Source: Drosophila miranda (Eukaryota; Arthropoda; Insecta; Diptera; Drosophilidae). Taken from it: a stretch of DNA of 64,000 nucleotides. Below the pieces are notes generated by a model. That model was given only the letters and a program-made list of their open reading frames with translations, did not search any database and was not told the origin of the DNA. Shown in pieces: positions 11,701 through 23,195 of this stretch (position 1 is the stretch's first letter; every line of letters starts with the position of its first letter). Position numbers and translations under genes: made by a program. The stretch lies in NCBI RefSeq assembly GCF_003369915.1, contig NW_022881685.1, positions 103,782 through 167,781 on the forward strand, read 5' to 3'.

Positions 11701-13872
11701 CCCTCAGCGTTGCATTCAACTTGGATGGACTTGAGAAATAGTTTGGCAAGCATTTCTCGGATCTCATTTCCTCGCTTGGTTCTTCGTTCTAGTGTGGCTA
11801 CAGAAGTTCACGGATTCTGTGATGCCAGCTTGAAAGCATATGGCGCTTGCGTGTATGTCGTGTCCAGGGAAGCCCAGTCTTTGAGCCACGTTTTGTGCTC
11901 AAAGTCGCGAGTGGCGCCGCTAAAGACTATATCGATTCCTAAGCTGGAATTAAGTGGAGCCCATTTGCTTGCGAAAATCATGCAGAATGTAAAGGACATG
12001 GGAATCTTTACAGGTCGGTTCTATTGCTGGTCGGATTCGTCAACAGCATTATCTTGGATTAGGGACGAGCCAGCTAAATTTCAAGTTTTCGTGGCAAATC
12101 GAGTGGCATCAATTCAGGAGTTGACGGCAGCCATGGAATGGCGCTATGTTCCCACATCGTTAAATCCTGCTGATATTCTCTCGAGAGGCTCGCTTCCCAA
12201 CCATCTTATCCAGTCAGAGCTATGGTTTCACGGCCCATCCTTTTTGCTAGACTCCAAGGATAAGTGGCCTGTATCTCCATCTAACAACATAGCAACTTTG
12301 GAGCTTCGCAAGAGAGGATTGCTAATCACGTCTCCACATGCCGATCTCACGTCCGGATACAAATTTGCGAATTCATTCTTTCGCATGCAGCGCACATTCG
12401 CCTACATGCATAAATTTATACATCGTCTTAGGCATCCAGGACTCACCGTTTCTGATATTCGGCAAGGAACGCATCTTCTAATTCGACACATTCAGCTGGC
12501 AAATTTGTGGATGGACATAAAGGAGATTCGGCGCAATGGTCAAGTCATGAAATCCAGTTCTATTAGTTCGCTCAACCCGTTCATCGATCATTCTGGACTA
12601 CTTAGAGTTGGAGGTCGTCTTGGCAACTCATCGCTAGGATTTGACGCTCAGCACCCGCTCATTCTGCCAAAGGGACATTCCATTACCTTTGCGCTGATAA
12701 GATATTATCATGAAAGAAACCTCCATGCCGGACCTCGCGCCTTGCTATCCAAAATTCGGCTGGAATATTGGCCCATTGGAGGTGTTAAGGCAGTGTCAAG
12801 GGTCGTCAGCAGATGTGTGAGATGCTTCAGGACTAGGCCGCGCATGGTCGAACACATCATGGGAGACCTACCTAAGGAACGTTTGGAAGGATCTCGAGCT
12901 TTTGAAGTCACTGGAGTAGATTACTGTGGACCTTTTTTCTACCGATCAGAAATCCGCACGAGGCCTCCGATCAAGTGCTACATTAGCGTATTCATCTGTT
13001 TCACTTCTAAGGCTATACACATGGAGCTCGTAAAGGATTTGACCACCGCATCGTTTCTAGGCGCACTAAAGCGTTTTACTTCCACTCGAGGAAGGCCAAG
13101 TCAAATTTGGTCGGACAATGCGACAAACTTCGTTGGGGCCAAGAACGAGCTTCTGGAGCTAAAGAAGCTTTGTCTGAGCGAACCGCATATGAAGGAGGTC
13201 CACGAATCCTGCTTGGCTGACTCGATCGACTGGCGTTTCATCCCACCTCGCTCTCCGCATTTTGGCGGGTTGTGGGAAGCGGCCGTGAAGACCGCAAAAT
13301 ATCACCTGTACCGCTCAGTTGGACCATCTGTGCTTAGCTTCGACGAGCTGCGCACTCTGATCTGTCAGATCACTGCAATTGTTAACTCTCGCCCTTTGCT
13401 CTCGCTTTCAGAAAATCCTGATGATTAAGACGTTTTGACTCCTGCTCATCTGCTTTTAGGCGGCCCCCATGAGCAAATCCTCGAGCCTGACCTAACGAAG
13501 CTGAACTACAATCGTCTGGATGGCTGGCAGCGGGTCACCCAACTACAGCAAATATTTTGGAGCCGTTGGCGCGAAGAGTATCTCACTCTTTTGCAAAAGC
13601 GCGCGAAGTGGCGTACCCCCGCGCAAAAAATCTGCAAGAACGACCTCGTTCTGGTGAAGGACGAAAATCTTCCTCCAATGCGTTGGCCACTGGCTAGAGT
13701 GGTCGATGTCGTTTTGGGCAAGGACGGAGTGTGTCGCGTCGCTGACCTGAAGACATCCTCAGGAAACATCAGGAGGGCCGTCACTCGGCTATGTTTGCTG
13801 CCCCTTAAGGAATCTGTTGAGAGACTAGCTCCCAACGGGGGGAGTATGTTCGGGCCAGCCGCTGAAGAATAA
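8758..13872 (+). pseudogene. BEL/Pao gag-pol, broken by two frameshifts and two stops
   Basis: One ancestral polyprotein frame, starting at the ATG at 8758. Gag comes first (conserved KVPTFSGGYVEFSDF near 9160). Then a CCHC knuckle CFNCLKPGHRTRAC at 9855 and an aspartic protease (ILDSGSQLHLVTS near 10172). Reverse transcriptase follows (GDICKMYRCV near 11187, YVDDL at 11415), then RNase H from about 11780 and an integrase with CVRCF (12815), VDYCGPFF (12916), SDNATNF (13110) and GGLWEA (13266). Breaks: frame change near 9120, TAG at 9516-9518, frame change near 11520, TAA at 13426-13428. The broad-spaced protease, the YVDDL box and the domain order are BEL/Pao, not gypsy. Confidence 0.9.
13832..13846 (+). 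promoter_or_regulatory. BEL/Pao polypurine tract
   Basis: AACGGGGGGAGTA lies directly upstream of the 3' LTR, the place and composition expected for the plus-strand primer. Confidence 0.8.
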
Positions 13873-14241
13873 CCGTAACTTTAACATTATTATTGTATGA
13901 GCAGAGAGAGCCGCCTATGTTGTAAAACGTTGACGTTCTGCAGAGCTGCTGCGCTCTCCCGCTAAAGGGGCTCTCTGCCGCCGCCACTTCGGCAACTACT
14001 TTGATCTGCTGCCGCCACTTCGGCAATCACTTTGATCTAACGCCGTCGTCTATAGTTTAGTTCTATGCTAACCCCTCTGAGCATTGGTAGCATATCGATC
14101 TCGCATAAAGTTTATCTGGCAATAGCAAGCAATCGGCTTCCGCTAAGCCACCAAGATTAAATACGAATTATAAAGTTTAACCCAAAATCTCTTTTCATTT
14201 TTGAAACACATAGGTGCCAAAAAAGCTTGGCATCTCAAACA
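13847..14241 (+). repeat. BEL/Pao 3' LTR
   Basis: 395 bp, TGTTCGG to CAAACA, followed by the second GGAGC of the target duplication. Confidence 0.93.
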
Positions 14242-14396
14242 GGAGCCATGCACCCTTTTGGAAGCATTGTTACCAATAATACGACGGACCGTATGCAGGA
14301 AAACATTATAGGACGTGTCTACACTAGGATGCGAGAGAACAGAAGCCCAATTAACATTTAACATATTATCCCTAATAGCATCATTTTGAATTTACC
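14242..14396 (-). mobile_element. LINE fragment resuming after the BEL/Pao insertion
   Basis: Continuation of the antisense LINE of 7717-8026. It ends near TTTGAATTT, beyond which the sequence is shared only with the flank of the other feo copies. Confidence 0.8.
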
Positions 14397-14737
14397 GAAA
14401 TTTTGTCTGGCGTCATTCGAGTCTGTGCGGTGGCATTCTGCTTTAGTAAACACATTTCTCATCCTAAATTATCTTTACAACTGGAAAACCTTGAAGGAAC
14501 TTATTTGCAATATAAAGTAGGTGGCCGCACATCAATCAGAATCAACTTGTTTTGTGCTTTGAGGCATGAGTCAAATCAAGCACACAAAATTTTCATTGTG
14601 CAATTTGTGCCAACACGAGAGGCGTCACTTATCTGTGCGGAGGCATTTTCCTTGAGCAACACATTGTGCAATCGAAATCCTGCACACATCAAATAAATTC
14701 CTTCCATTCGCGAATACAAGACCCATTCCTATTGGCT
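14397..14737 (+). other. feo: feo copy 1 upstream/leader region
   Basis: Sequence conserved upstream of copies 1, 2, 4 and 5 (14397, 26560, 57110, 62337). It probably holds the 5' UTR and perhaps the promoter. Copy 1 lacks a T-run present in the others at GTAGGTG. No clear TATA or initiator could be assigned. Confidence 0.5.
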
Positions 14738-16781
14738 ATGGTTGACCCAACCTCCATCAAGGGAGAGATCCTTGAGATGACTGGCGAGCATGTGGAGCAG
14801 CTCCATTCAATGTGGTCCCTCATGTTCGAGCCGAAGACATGCGAGGACTTTCTGCACAAACTCAAGGCGCACGCGGATAATTTCTATACGGATCTGCTGA
14901 CCGAGTCGCGGGAGAAGCAGGCGGCCATCCTGGATGACATAGCCGCACTCCGAGCCGAGGCCAGCGACCTCACCCGACTCCTCCATGAGACGGTGGACAT
15001 TGGTCAGAGGCCCGACGATGTGCCACTGATCATATGGCAGCTGAAGCTGGACAAAAGCATTGAGCATCTGCGCGAGGAGCTCTCGAAACGTCGGGCGGAG
15101 ATCGGGGAGCTGCTGCTCCAGCAGGAGCAGCTCTGCGAAGAGCTGGGCGCACTGCCGCTCCCTCTACTGGCGGACCCGCTGCCCCTGCCCGATGAGATGG
15201 ACGGCTTTCGCGACCATCTCGACAACCTGCGCTCTCAGCGCGCAGTGCGCCAGACGGAGCTGGACCAGCTGCGCAAGGCCATCAAGCATGACATGAAGAT
15301 GCTCGAGCTGATGCCCCAGACCGATGCAGAGGATCGCCTACTGAACGATCTGAGCCACAATCTAACACCAGAGACACTAGAGCGGCTGCGGCAGATGCGC
15401 AACAGTTATGCCGAGCAGATCCAGGAGCTGCGCTCCAAAATCCATGACATGCGCGAGAAGATCTACGTGCTGTGGGATCGCCTCCAGGAGACGGACGAGA
15501 GCGCCATGCGACGAGTGCGCGAGTGCACCGAGAATACGCAGCGCACCTATGACATCCTCCATTCGGAGCTGCAGCGCTGCCAGGCACTGCGCAGCCAGAA
15601 CCCCAAGACGTTCATCGAGCAGCTGCGCGTCGAGATAAGCAAGTGGTGGGATCTAACGCTCAAGAGCCAGCAGGAGCGCAAGCGTTTCTCCAACTACTAC
15701 AATAAGTATTACAACGAAGACCTGTTGGAGCTGCACGAGCTGGAGCTGGATGATCTGAAGAGCTTCTACACGTGCAACAAGGAGATTTTCGATCTGTACG
15801 AGAGCCGTGCAGAACTTTGGTCCCGCATGCAGGCTCTAGAGGCAAAGGCCAACGAGCCGAATCGTTTCCAAAATCGTGGCGGCCAGCTCCTTAAAGAGGA
15901 AAAGGAACGCAAGGCCATCTCGAAGCTGCCCAAGATTGAGCAGCAGATCACTGAACTGGTGCACGCCTATGAGGTGCAATCGCATGGCCCTTTCTGGTTT
16001 ATGGCGAGAACATACTGGAGCTGATGGCTGGCGAATGGGAGAACTATCGGCAGGCCAAGCAGAGTCGGCCCGCAAGAAGGCCCCGCCCACCACGAGGACG
16101 GGCAGCAGCAGCAAATTGATGATGCCACCGCCGACTGCCGGTTCAACGGCCCCTCGCACGCCCCGAACTTTGAAGAACATGTCCTCAATGTCGACCTCGA
16201 CAATGTCGTTGCGCAAGACCCCAACAATCCAGCTGATCACTCCCAATATGACCAAGAGCACTGGGAATCTGCACAAGCGACTAAATCCATCAGCAGCCGC
16301 CAGCTCTTCGGGGTATCGGCTGGCCAACAGCCAGCTGAAGGCGTCCAAGTCGCCACTAAAGCGGGTCCGCGTCCTGGACAACACATTGCGTCGCAGCGGG
16401 GGATTGGGCAGACGCAGCCTTGGCACACGCTCGAAAAAGAAGCCACTCACAAAATCAGCGGTGCCGGATACAAGATCGCCCAGCGATTCCGAGTATATGA
16501 CCGATGAGACCACTGAAAATGACCGCGAAGCCGGGATCTCCTATGACGAATTTGTGCCCACGAGTCGCTCCTCAGTGCTGCCCGTCGGCGGGGCTCAGCA
16601 TCAGCGCAATCGCGTGGCTGTGCCACGAATTCGCCATGTCCTCGTAAACCACAATTCGGTGGCGTCGGCCGCCAACACACCGTCAAAGCAGGCGGTCAAT
16701 CAGGAGGAGAGGCCTCGATTTGGCAATCAATTGAAGCTCCCGTCGCCACGTGAAAGTCGCATGTGGCCGAATCCACGATGA
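14738..16781 (+). pseudogene. feo: feo (PRC1/Ase1/MAP65) copy 1, frameshifted
   Basis: Homologue of Fascetto, the antiparallel microtubule cross-linker of the central spindle needed for cytokinesis. The start is the ATG at 14738 (MVDPTSIKG); an upstream GTG-led extension of the frame lies in leader sequence. The frame is intact to about residue 417. There a 1-bp deletion near 15988 shifts it, and a second 1-bp deletion near 16066 does not restore it. Compared with copy 4 the length is 2,044 versus 2,046 nt. The PRC1 signature NRFQNRGGQLLKEEKERK is present before the break (copy 4 has K for Q). A truncated protein with coiled coil and most of the microtubule-binding region could be made, but lacks the basic tail. 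Confidence 0.85.
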
Positions 16782-16932
16782 GATTATCTATCGAAATTAC
16801 TACTTAAATGTACCTATATTTTTGGAATTTGGAATTTTTATTTGCGTTTTATGTTTGATTTTATTTTATGTACCTTTATCTGTTTATCTCTGTTTCATTT
16901 ATTTTCGATGTTGGCCCAATAAAAATTAAATT
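16782..16932 (+). other. feo: feo copy 1 3' UTR with polyadenylation signal
   Basis: AT-rich sequence after the TGA with AATAAA at 16918-16923. LINE sequence begins within about 10 bases of it. The same UTR follows copies 2 and 4; in copy 4 a TTTTCGATGTTG stretch is missing. Confidence 0.7.
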
Positions 16933-17441
16933 ATCTTCAAGATGGACAACCGAACCACACAAGCATTCAGGCTTACACTAGAAAAGAAGCATTCATAATA
17001 TGGTTCCGCCCAGGGCGAATAAAAATGGAAATTGACTAAGAACTCCAACGGCATATGATGCATGTCACATTTCGCAACATGTAACATGGCAATCTATATC
17101 CGAACTAACAAAAATTAAGTCTAAAATCTTATTTAGCCTATTAAAAACATTATTTACTTGGGATAAGCCCATACTAAAACAGTCATCTAGGAAAAGAATC
17201 TCGTTCGGCAAATGTACATTACTAGGTATCATAGCCGACGATTGCGGATCGCCGGACCATACCAACGAACCCAAATTGAATTGAGCACGCCGGCGGCCTT
17301 AATAGTTCTTAAGCAGTTGGGTATTAGTGTCAGAGGGAATCAAGTGGAATGGAAGTGGTATCGTGCGGTATCTTGCATTACTTTTCGCAAATACATTTAT
17401 TTAATTTAAACTTCATTTATATTTCCATAGAACAAAACAGA
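16933..17441 (-). mobile_element. LINE endonuclease-domain fragment downstream of feo copy 1
   Basis: The antisense reading contains NRLNKILDLIFVSSDIDCH, the end of an apurinic-type LINE endonuclease. This is the upstream half of the same LINE whose middle lies at 14242-14396, so feo sits inside the LINE in the opposite sense. Copy 1 lacks about 19 bp (near 17072) present in the other two. Confidence 0.75.
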
Positions 17442-18550
17442 AAGAACGAGGGGGAACGTTGTGAGTTGCTGCGGAGACCGCAACTCTACAGTTATACCCG
17501 ATACTAAGTCAGTATGGCTCTCCTCCGGCAGACGCCGCTAATATTAAACGACACGACAAGGAGTGCGTGCGAGAGAGACAGAAAATCAGTCTGAGCGTGA
17601 CGTCGGGCGCTGCGTAGCTAGTGCAAATTGATTTGTTCCTTTTGGCTATAAAAATGATCTGATCTGATCTAGATTCAGCAATCTGATATATATGATCATT
17701 ATCTATGATTCTGCGTTTTTAGTTTTCTCGTATCCTCAATATTGTGGATGCAACAGATTTTCGTCTTTTCTGTAGGCGGAAGGGGGTGGGGCGAAATTTT
17801 GAGATATACGTTTTATAGTGAGATCTAACAGAAGTGCGGATACCAAATTTGGTTACTCTAGCTTTAATAGTCTCTGAGATTTGTGAATATCCCCAGATTT
17901 TCATCCTTTGCGAGGGCGGAAGGGGGTGTGGCGAAATTTTGAAACAAACTCGTCTCGGTCCGATATATTAGGAGTGTGGATACCAAATTTGGTTGCTCTA
18001 GCTTTTGTAGTCTCTGAGATCTAGGCGCTAATGTTTTACTCTAAGCAAAGCCGCCTATGCTTCGTGTGTGTTAGAGAGAGACAGGGCGAGAAAAAATGAA
18101 ATTGTTTTCTTGATTCTGGCTATAACAATTATACGATCTGGTTCAGATTTTGCACTCTAGAAGATATAGTCATCTTCTACGATTCTGCGTTTTTAGTTTT
18201 CTCGTATCTTTGAATTTGTGGATGCCACAGATTTTCGCCCTTCGTGGGGGCGGAAGTGGGCGGGGCAAAGTTTTGAAATATTCTTGTAGCAGTGACATAT
18301 CACAGAAGTCTGGATCCAAAACATCGTTGCTCTCGCTCTTATAGTCTTTGAGCACTAGGCGCTGAAGGGGACGGACAGACGGACGGACAGACGGACAGAC
18401 AGACATGGCTCAATCGACTCGGCTATTGATGCTGATCAAGAATATATATACTTTATGGGGTCGGAAACGATTCCTTTTGGACGTTACACACATCCACTTT
18501 TACCACAAATCTAATATACCCCAATACTCATTTTGAGTATCGGGTATAAA
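17442..18550 (-). mobile_element. DINE-1/ISY-type Helitron, full length
   Basis: AACGAGGGGGAACG at 17444 to GAGTATCGGGTATA ending 18548, about 1.1 kb. Has the terminal hairpin, both GAGA tracts (17570, 18072) and the microsatellite. Links LINE to an INCENP fragment. Confidence 0.9.
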
Positions 18551-18590
18551 AACAGGGGATTATTTTATATACATACGTGTTTGTGTATAA

Positions 18591-18992
18591 CTAGTATTTT
18601 GGGAGCTCCGAGTAGCGTGGGGGCGTGGACCAGAGCACGCTGGAGTTGCGCTGCAGCTGGCTGGGATCGATGTTGGGGAAAATCAGTTTCAGGTCCGGAG
18701 TGGTGGGGGCCACCGAGAAGAAGCTGTCGATGACATCGGTGGGACAGTGGCTCTGCATGGCAATCGCTTCGCCGCGTACATGGCCTGAAAATGGGTCACA
18801 AAATTTTAGATTAGATCAGACACTGGCTAAAGAAAACGCTAACTTACTGCGACTCCAGGTGGGTGCTGGCGGACGCTTGTGGGTGACCTTGCCCTCGTCA
18901 TCGGTGGCTCGTGCAGCATGTCCCATGTGTATTTTGTCTTCGGCGGCGGTGGCAGAATCTTCTTCTTGGCCCCGGTCAACTGTACCAGCTTC
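18591..18992 (-). pseudogene. Incenp: INCENP 3'-terminal fragment (IN-box exons)
   Basis: Last exon 18591-18784 (stop at 18591-18593), intron 18785-18847 with consensus GT-AG ends, upstream exon piece 18848 to about 18992. The splice phase and IN-box are as in the + copy, except that QLKRNSS reads QLQRNSS. Helitrons lie on both sides. The variant residue groups it with the copy at 39036. Confidence 0.82.
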
Positions 18993-20051
18993 TTAGTCAG
19001 TATGGCTCTCCTCTGGCAGACGCCGCTAATATTGAACGACACGACAAAGAGTGCGTGCGAGAGAGACAGAAAATCAGTCTTAGCGTGACGTCGGGCGCTG
19101 CTTAGCCACTGCAAATTGATTTGTTCCTTTTGGCTATAATAATGATCTGATCTGATCCAGATTCAGCAATCTGATAGATCTATGATCTATGATTATCTAT
19201 GATTCTGCGTTTTTAGTTTTCTCGAATCTGCAATATTGTGGATGCAACAGATTTTCGTCCTTTGTGTGGGCGGAAGGGGGTGGGGCGAAATTTTGAGATA
19301 TACGTTTTATAGTGACATCTTAAAGGAGTGTGTGTACCAAATTTGGTTACTCTAGCCTTAATAGTCTCTGAGATTTGTGGATGCCACAGATTTTCGTCCT
19401 TTGCGGGGGCGGAAGGGGGTGTGGCGAAATTTTGAAACGAAACGGTCAAGGTCCGATATCACAGGAGTGTGGATACCAAATTTGGTTGCTCTGGCTCTTA
19501 TAGGTTCTGAGATCCTTGAACTCATATTTTGCAATTGACAAAACCGACCATGAAACCTGTGTGTTAGAGAGAGACAGAGCGAGAAAGAATGAAATTGTTT
19601 TCTTGATTCTGGCTATAATCATTATTCGATCTGGTTCAGATTTTGCACTGTAGAAGATATGGTCATCCTCACCGATTCTGCGTTTTTGGTTTTATCGTAT
19701 CTTTAAAAATGTGGATGCCAAAGATTTTCGTCCTTTGTGGGGGCGGAAGTGGGCGGGGCGAAGTTTTGAAATACTTTTGTAGCAGTGACATATCGCAGAA
19801 GTCTGGATCCAAAACATCGTTGCTCTAGCTCTTATAGTCTTTGAGCACTAGGCGCTGAAGGGGACGGACGGACGGACGGACGGACGGACGGACGGACAGA
19901 CAGACAGGGCTCAATCGACTCGGCTATTGATGCTGATCAAGAATATATATACTTTATGGGGTCGGAAACGATTCCTTCTGGACGTTACACACATCCACTT
20001 TTACCACAAATCTAATATACCCCAATACTCATTTTGTGTATCGGGTATAAA
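18993..20051 (-). mobile_element. DINE-1/ISY-type Helitron lacking its hairpin end
   Basis: Starts inside the element at TTAGTCAGTATGGC, joined to INCENP sequence, and runs to TGTATCGGGTATAA at 20048. The terminal hairpin and CCCTCGT end are missing, so the INCENP junction arose by breakage, not by Helitron insertion. Its CTCTGGCAG variant is shared with the stub at 30293-30327. Confidence 0.87.
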
Positions 20052-20270
20052 AATGTAATGGGAAGTTTTATTTGAAGTTTACAAGCGTACTTTAAGCATT
20101 TACTCAGAGTCGCCTCTTCACCTGAACCCACTTAATCTACCAATAAAACCCTCAATTGAAACAGCTCAACAGCCTGAGTTAAGCCGATGAAGAATAACCC
20201 TCAGTTCCGAACTCATAATTTTATCCGATTGATGAATCACTTTCCTTCAAGGCTAGATAATTTTAATTTT

Positions 20271-20490
20271 TTCCGACCTCATAAAGTATTTATATTCTTG
20301 ATCAGCATCAATAGCCGAATGGATTTAGCCATGTATGTATGTCCGTCTGTGCGAACCGATGAGCGCCTAGATCCCAGAGACTTTAAAGGCTAGAGAAACT
20401 TAGTTTTGTATCCAGTATCTAGTTAAATGATACGAGAAAACTAAAAGCGCAGAATTATTGAGAATAACCGTATCTACCAGATCTACGAAT
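20271..20490 (+). mobile_element. Old, decayed DINE-1 relic
   Basis: CCGACCTCATAAAGTATTTA, TTGATCAGCATCAATAGCCG and a ruined GTCC tract match the Helitron 5' half with many changes. It is more diverged than any other copy here, so it was in the module before duplication. The M2 counterpart is about 42949-43170. Confidence 0.75.
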
Positions 20491-20580
20491 CTGGGAAAAC
20501 GGTTCCCTTACCGCGTCCACATGTCCCACTTCCTGCCATGAGCATTATATAGCTATTGTGTGGGATCCCGATCATGGTAG

Positions 20581-20637
20581 CGTCTCTCGCGTGAGCTCCT
20601 AACCGGCGTGGACTTTCTGCACTCGCATCGCATCATA
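20581..20637 (+). pseudogene. Cdk4: Cdk4/6-like kinase exon fragment
   Basis: After an AG at 20579-20580, 19 codons read RLSRELLTGVDFLHSHRII. This is the helix and start of the catalytic loop of a cyclin-dependent kinase (family knowledge: LLTGVDFLHSHRI then HRDLKP). The HRD catalytic motif should follow, but the sequence changes to SSFEINM, so the piece is cut there. No other kinase motif was found nearby. The gene assignment within the CDK family is from recall. Confidence 0.55.
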
Positions 20638-20697
20638 TCATCCTTCGAAATAAATATGAATCAAGCTTATGTTTAAATCTCTGTTGTTGCCATAGAT

Positions 20698-20868
20698 CAG
20701 CAGTGGCCCCAAATCCATCCTAAGTTTCAGTATACTCCTTCGCCAAATTTTTGCGCGGGTCAATGCTGTCCCACAGCACAGGGCATTGGCAGCATTCCCT
20801 TTCCTAACAAACATGCAGCTCGTCGAGGATTAAAACGAACGGCTCATTCGCATAAAGTTGAAGTTAAT
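20698..20868 (+). pseudogene. Unassigned open segment
   Basis: A stop-free stretch of about 57 codons (begins QQWPQIHPKFQYTP, later RRGLKRTAHSHKVEV). It is preceded by an AG and conserved in M2 (43380-43550). Not recognised; it could be an exon piece or chance. Confidence 0.3.
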
Positions 20869-20889
20869 AAAAGTTAATAACACACATCC

Positions 20890-21110
20890 CATGTGGGAGC
20901 CACCACCAGCAGCAGCAGATGAACACAAAGCATTCCATCAACGATATCCTGGGAGGACGCTCTGGAGGAAGCAGAAGCAGGAACCAACAGCAGACGCCCC
21001 AGCAATTGCAACTGCAAGACCAGCAGGCACTCACGGTAGCACCGACGTCGCCTCTCCAAAAACTGGGGCACGACTCGGAACGGCACACGGCAGGGCTTCC
21101 CCCCTGCTGA
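20890..21110 (+). pseudogene. Coding piece with eh1-like motif (transcription-factor fragment)
   Basis: The frame reads HHQQQQMNTKHSINDILGG, then a Q-rich stretch, and ends at TGA 21108-21110. HSINDIL fits the eh1/octapeptide Groucho-binding pattern of homeodomain and Pax proteins. No homeodomain is visible. M2 holds a longer upstream part of the same frame. The gene is not identified. Confidence 0.4.
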
Positions 21111-21353
21111 AAATATTGCTGTCTTCCCCCGGACCAAACGTGTGTGCAAACAATTTAGCAAGACTCGAATGCCGGTGAGAGAGCCACACAAAAGGCTGAT
21201 CTGCGACGGAGTACGAACTTATTACAACACATTGGAATTCGATCTCCCGTTCACAGATTGCAGGAGGCATGAGGGAGGTACTTGATCTCTTTCCTGGAGA
21301 GCCCAAGGAGAGGTGGCCCACGAGTGGCCGTCTTGCGGCGCGGGATAAGAAAA

Positions 21354-22473
21354 AACGAGGGGGAACGTTGTGAGTTGCTGCGGACAACGCAACTCTACGG
21401 TTATACCCGATACTAAGTCAGTATGGCTCTCCTCCGGCAGACGCCGCTAATATTAAACGACACGACAAAGAGTGCGTGCGAGAGAGACAGAAAATCAGTC
21501 AAGAGCGTGACGTCGGGCGCTGCGTAGCCACTGAAAATTGATTTCTTGCTTTTGGCTACAAAAATGATCCGATCTGATCCAGATTCAGCATTCTGATAGA
21601 TATGTTCATTATCTATGATTCTGCGTTTTTAGTTTTCTCGAATGTGCAATATTGTGGATGCAACAGATTTTCGTCCTTTGTGTGGGCGGAAGGGGGTGGG
21701 GCGAAATTTTGAGATACACGTTTTATAGTGAGATCTAACAGGAGTGCGGATACCAAATTTGGTTACTCTAGCCTTAATAGTCTCTGAGATTTTTGAATAT
21801 CCCCAGATTTTCGTCCTTTGCGGGGGCGGAAGGGGGTGTGGCGAAGTTTTGAAACAAACTCGTCTCGGTCCGATATATTAGGAGTGTGGATACCAAATTT
21901 GGTTGCTCTAGCTTTTGTAGTCTCTGAGATCTAGGCGCTAATGTTTTACTCTAAGCAAAGCCGCCTATGCTACGTGTGTGTTAGAGAGAGACAGGGCGAG
22001 AAAAAATGAAATTGTTTTCTTGATGCTGGCTATAATAATAATACGATCCAATTCAGATTCCGCAGTCTTAAAGATATGGTCATTCTCTACAATTCAACGT
22101 TTTTGGTTTTCTCATATCTTTAAAATTGTGGATGCCACAGATTTTCGTCCTTTGTGGGGGCGGAAGTGGGCGGGGCGAAGTTTTGAAATATTTTTGTAGC
22201 AGTGACATATCACAGAAGTCTGGATCCAAAACATTGTTGCTCTAGCTCTTATAGTCATTGAGCACTAGGCGCTGAAGGGGACGGACAGACGGACAGACGG
22301 ACGGACGGACAGACGGACAGACAGACATGGCTCAATCGACTCGGCTATTGATGCTGATCAAGAATATATATACTTTATGGGGTCGGAAACGATTTCTTCT
22401 GGACGTTACACACATCCACTTTTACCACAAATCTAATATACCCCAATACTCATTTTGAGTATCGGGTATAAAA
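21354..22473 (-). mobile_element. DINE-1/ISY-type Helitron, full length
   Basis: AACGAGGGGGAACG at 21355 to GAGTATCGGGTATA at 22470. It joins module M1 to module G1. In M2 the same left flank (GGGATAAGAAAAA) is followed instead by the fragment at 44203-44416. Confidence 0.9.
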
Positions 22474-23105
22474 ATGCGGCGCATCGAATTTGAGGATAAT
22501 AACATTGAAACACACTTTTGACGATTTTATTATTGGCCGTTTCCGTTTCCAACCCGATTCAGTTACCAAACCCGTTTCCATATTTTTCCGTACGACTTAT
22601 TTGAAGCTGTGGAAAAGGGTACCCGACTAACATGTGGTCTATATCAAACACATATTAAAAGTTACTCATCAATACAAAATTTAGTACAAGTCCGGGTACG
22701 TTAAACTGACCAAACATGGCGAGTACCCTGCCAAGTATTTTAATGGACAGAAAACGGCTGCGACAAGCATGTCCGGATGTGTCTTGTTGATATTGCCCAA
22801 TAATTGCGGTTTTTTTTGTATTTGTATTTCACTTTTAGCGACTGTCCGAATGTCTTCAGCTTTCGGCTATTAAAGTGGCTCAGCCGGGATGGTAGGGCTA
22901 ATTTTCGCAGAACATTGCAGTTCCAATCATTACCATTACATAACATGGAACGGAATGGGCAACATTCTGCATACACTGGGGAAAAGGATATTATAGAATT
23001 GAAGAAATATTTGTCATCTAAGTCGCCAATGAATGCAGAATCTAGTCAGTATCTGTTTAAGGCTATCACAACGAAATTTTTCAGTTTATTGTTTTATCAC
23101 AGAGA
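22474..23105 (+). other. Module G1, unidentified host sequence with a short ORF
   Basis: Repeated at 44417-45055. Starts ATGCGGCGCATCGAATTTGA. It contains a + strand frame (22804 onward) with LSRDGRANFRRTLQF and NAESSQYLFKAITTKFFS. The end of that frame (EFIYLFI...) is the LINE tail, so the ORF is chimeric. An AG at 22838-22839 may be an old splice acceptor. I do not recognise the protein. Confidence 0.45.
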
Positions 23106-23195
23106 CCAAGAATTTATTTATTTATTTATTATTCGCCAACGGAATCAAAAAATCCTTAACTGGCTAGGCTAACTTATTTCTATATTAACAAATAA
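23106..23195 (-). mobile_element. LINE 3' end
   Basis: Antisense LINE 3' UTR with its tail seen as TTTATTTATTTATTATTCGCC. It is cut by the next Helitron. The equivalent uninterrupted stretch is 45056-45150. Confidence 0.8.

Larger units (their letters stand above)
8027..14241 (+). mobile_element. BEL/Pao LTR retrotransposon, complete but inactivated
   Basis: A full-length 6,215-bp element with two 395-bp LTRs of the form TGTTCGG...CAAACA, a primer-binding site directly after the left LTR, a polypurine tract before the right one and a 5-bp target duplication. It inserted into a LINE in the flank of feo copy 1. The gag-pol frame is cut by at least two nonsense codons and two frameshifts. The LTRs differ at three sites, so it is older than element B. 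Confidence 0.93.
20052..21353. other. Patchwork module M1 (first copy)
   Basis: Host-like sequence that recurs at 42729-44202 (M2) with few substitutions. In order: about 210 bp of unknown sequence, an old Helitron relic, a Cdk4-like exon piece, an unassigned open segment and an eh1-motif coding piece. M1 lacks about 187 bp of M2 (43551-43737). It lies between two Helitrons. Confidence 0.7.

Noticed and set aside
20864..21191. Leu/Cys-rich antisense ORFs opposite the eh1-motif piece (also 43521-44171)
   Set aside because: Complement of poly-Gln/CAG-type sequence gives Leu/Cys runs by composition; the sense frame has the recognisable motif.
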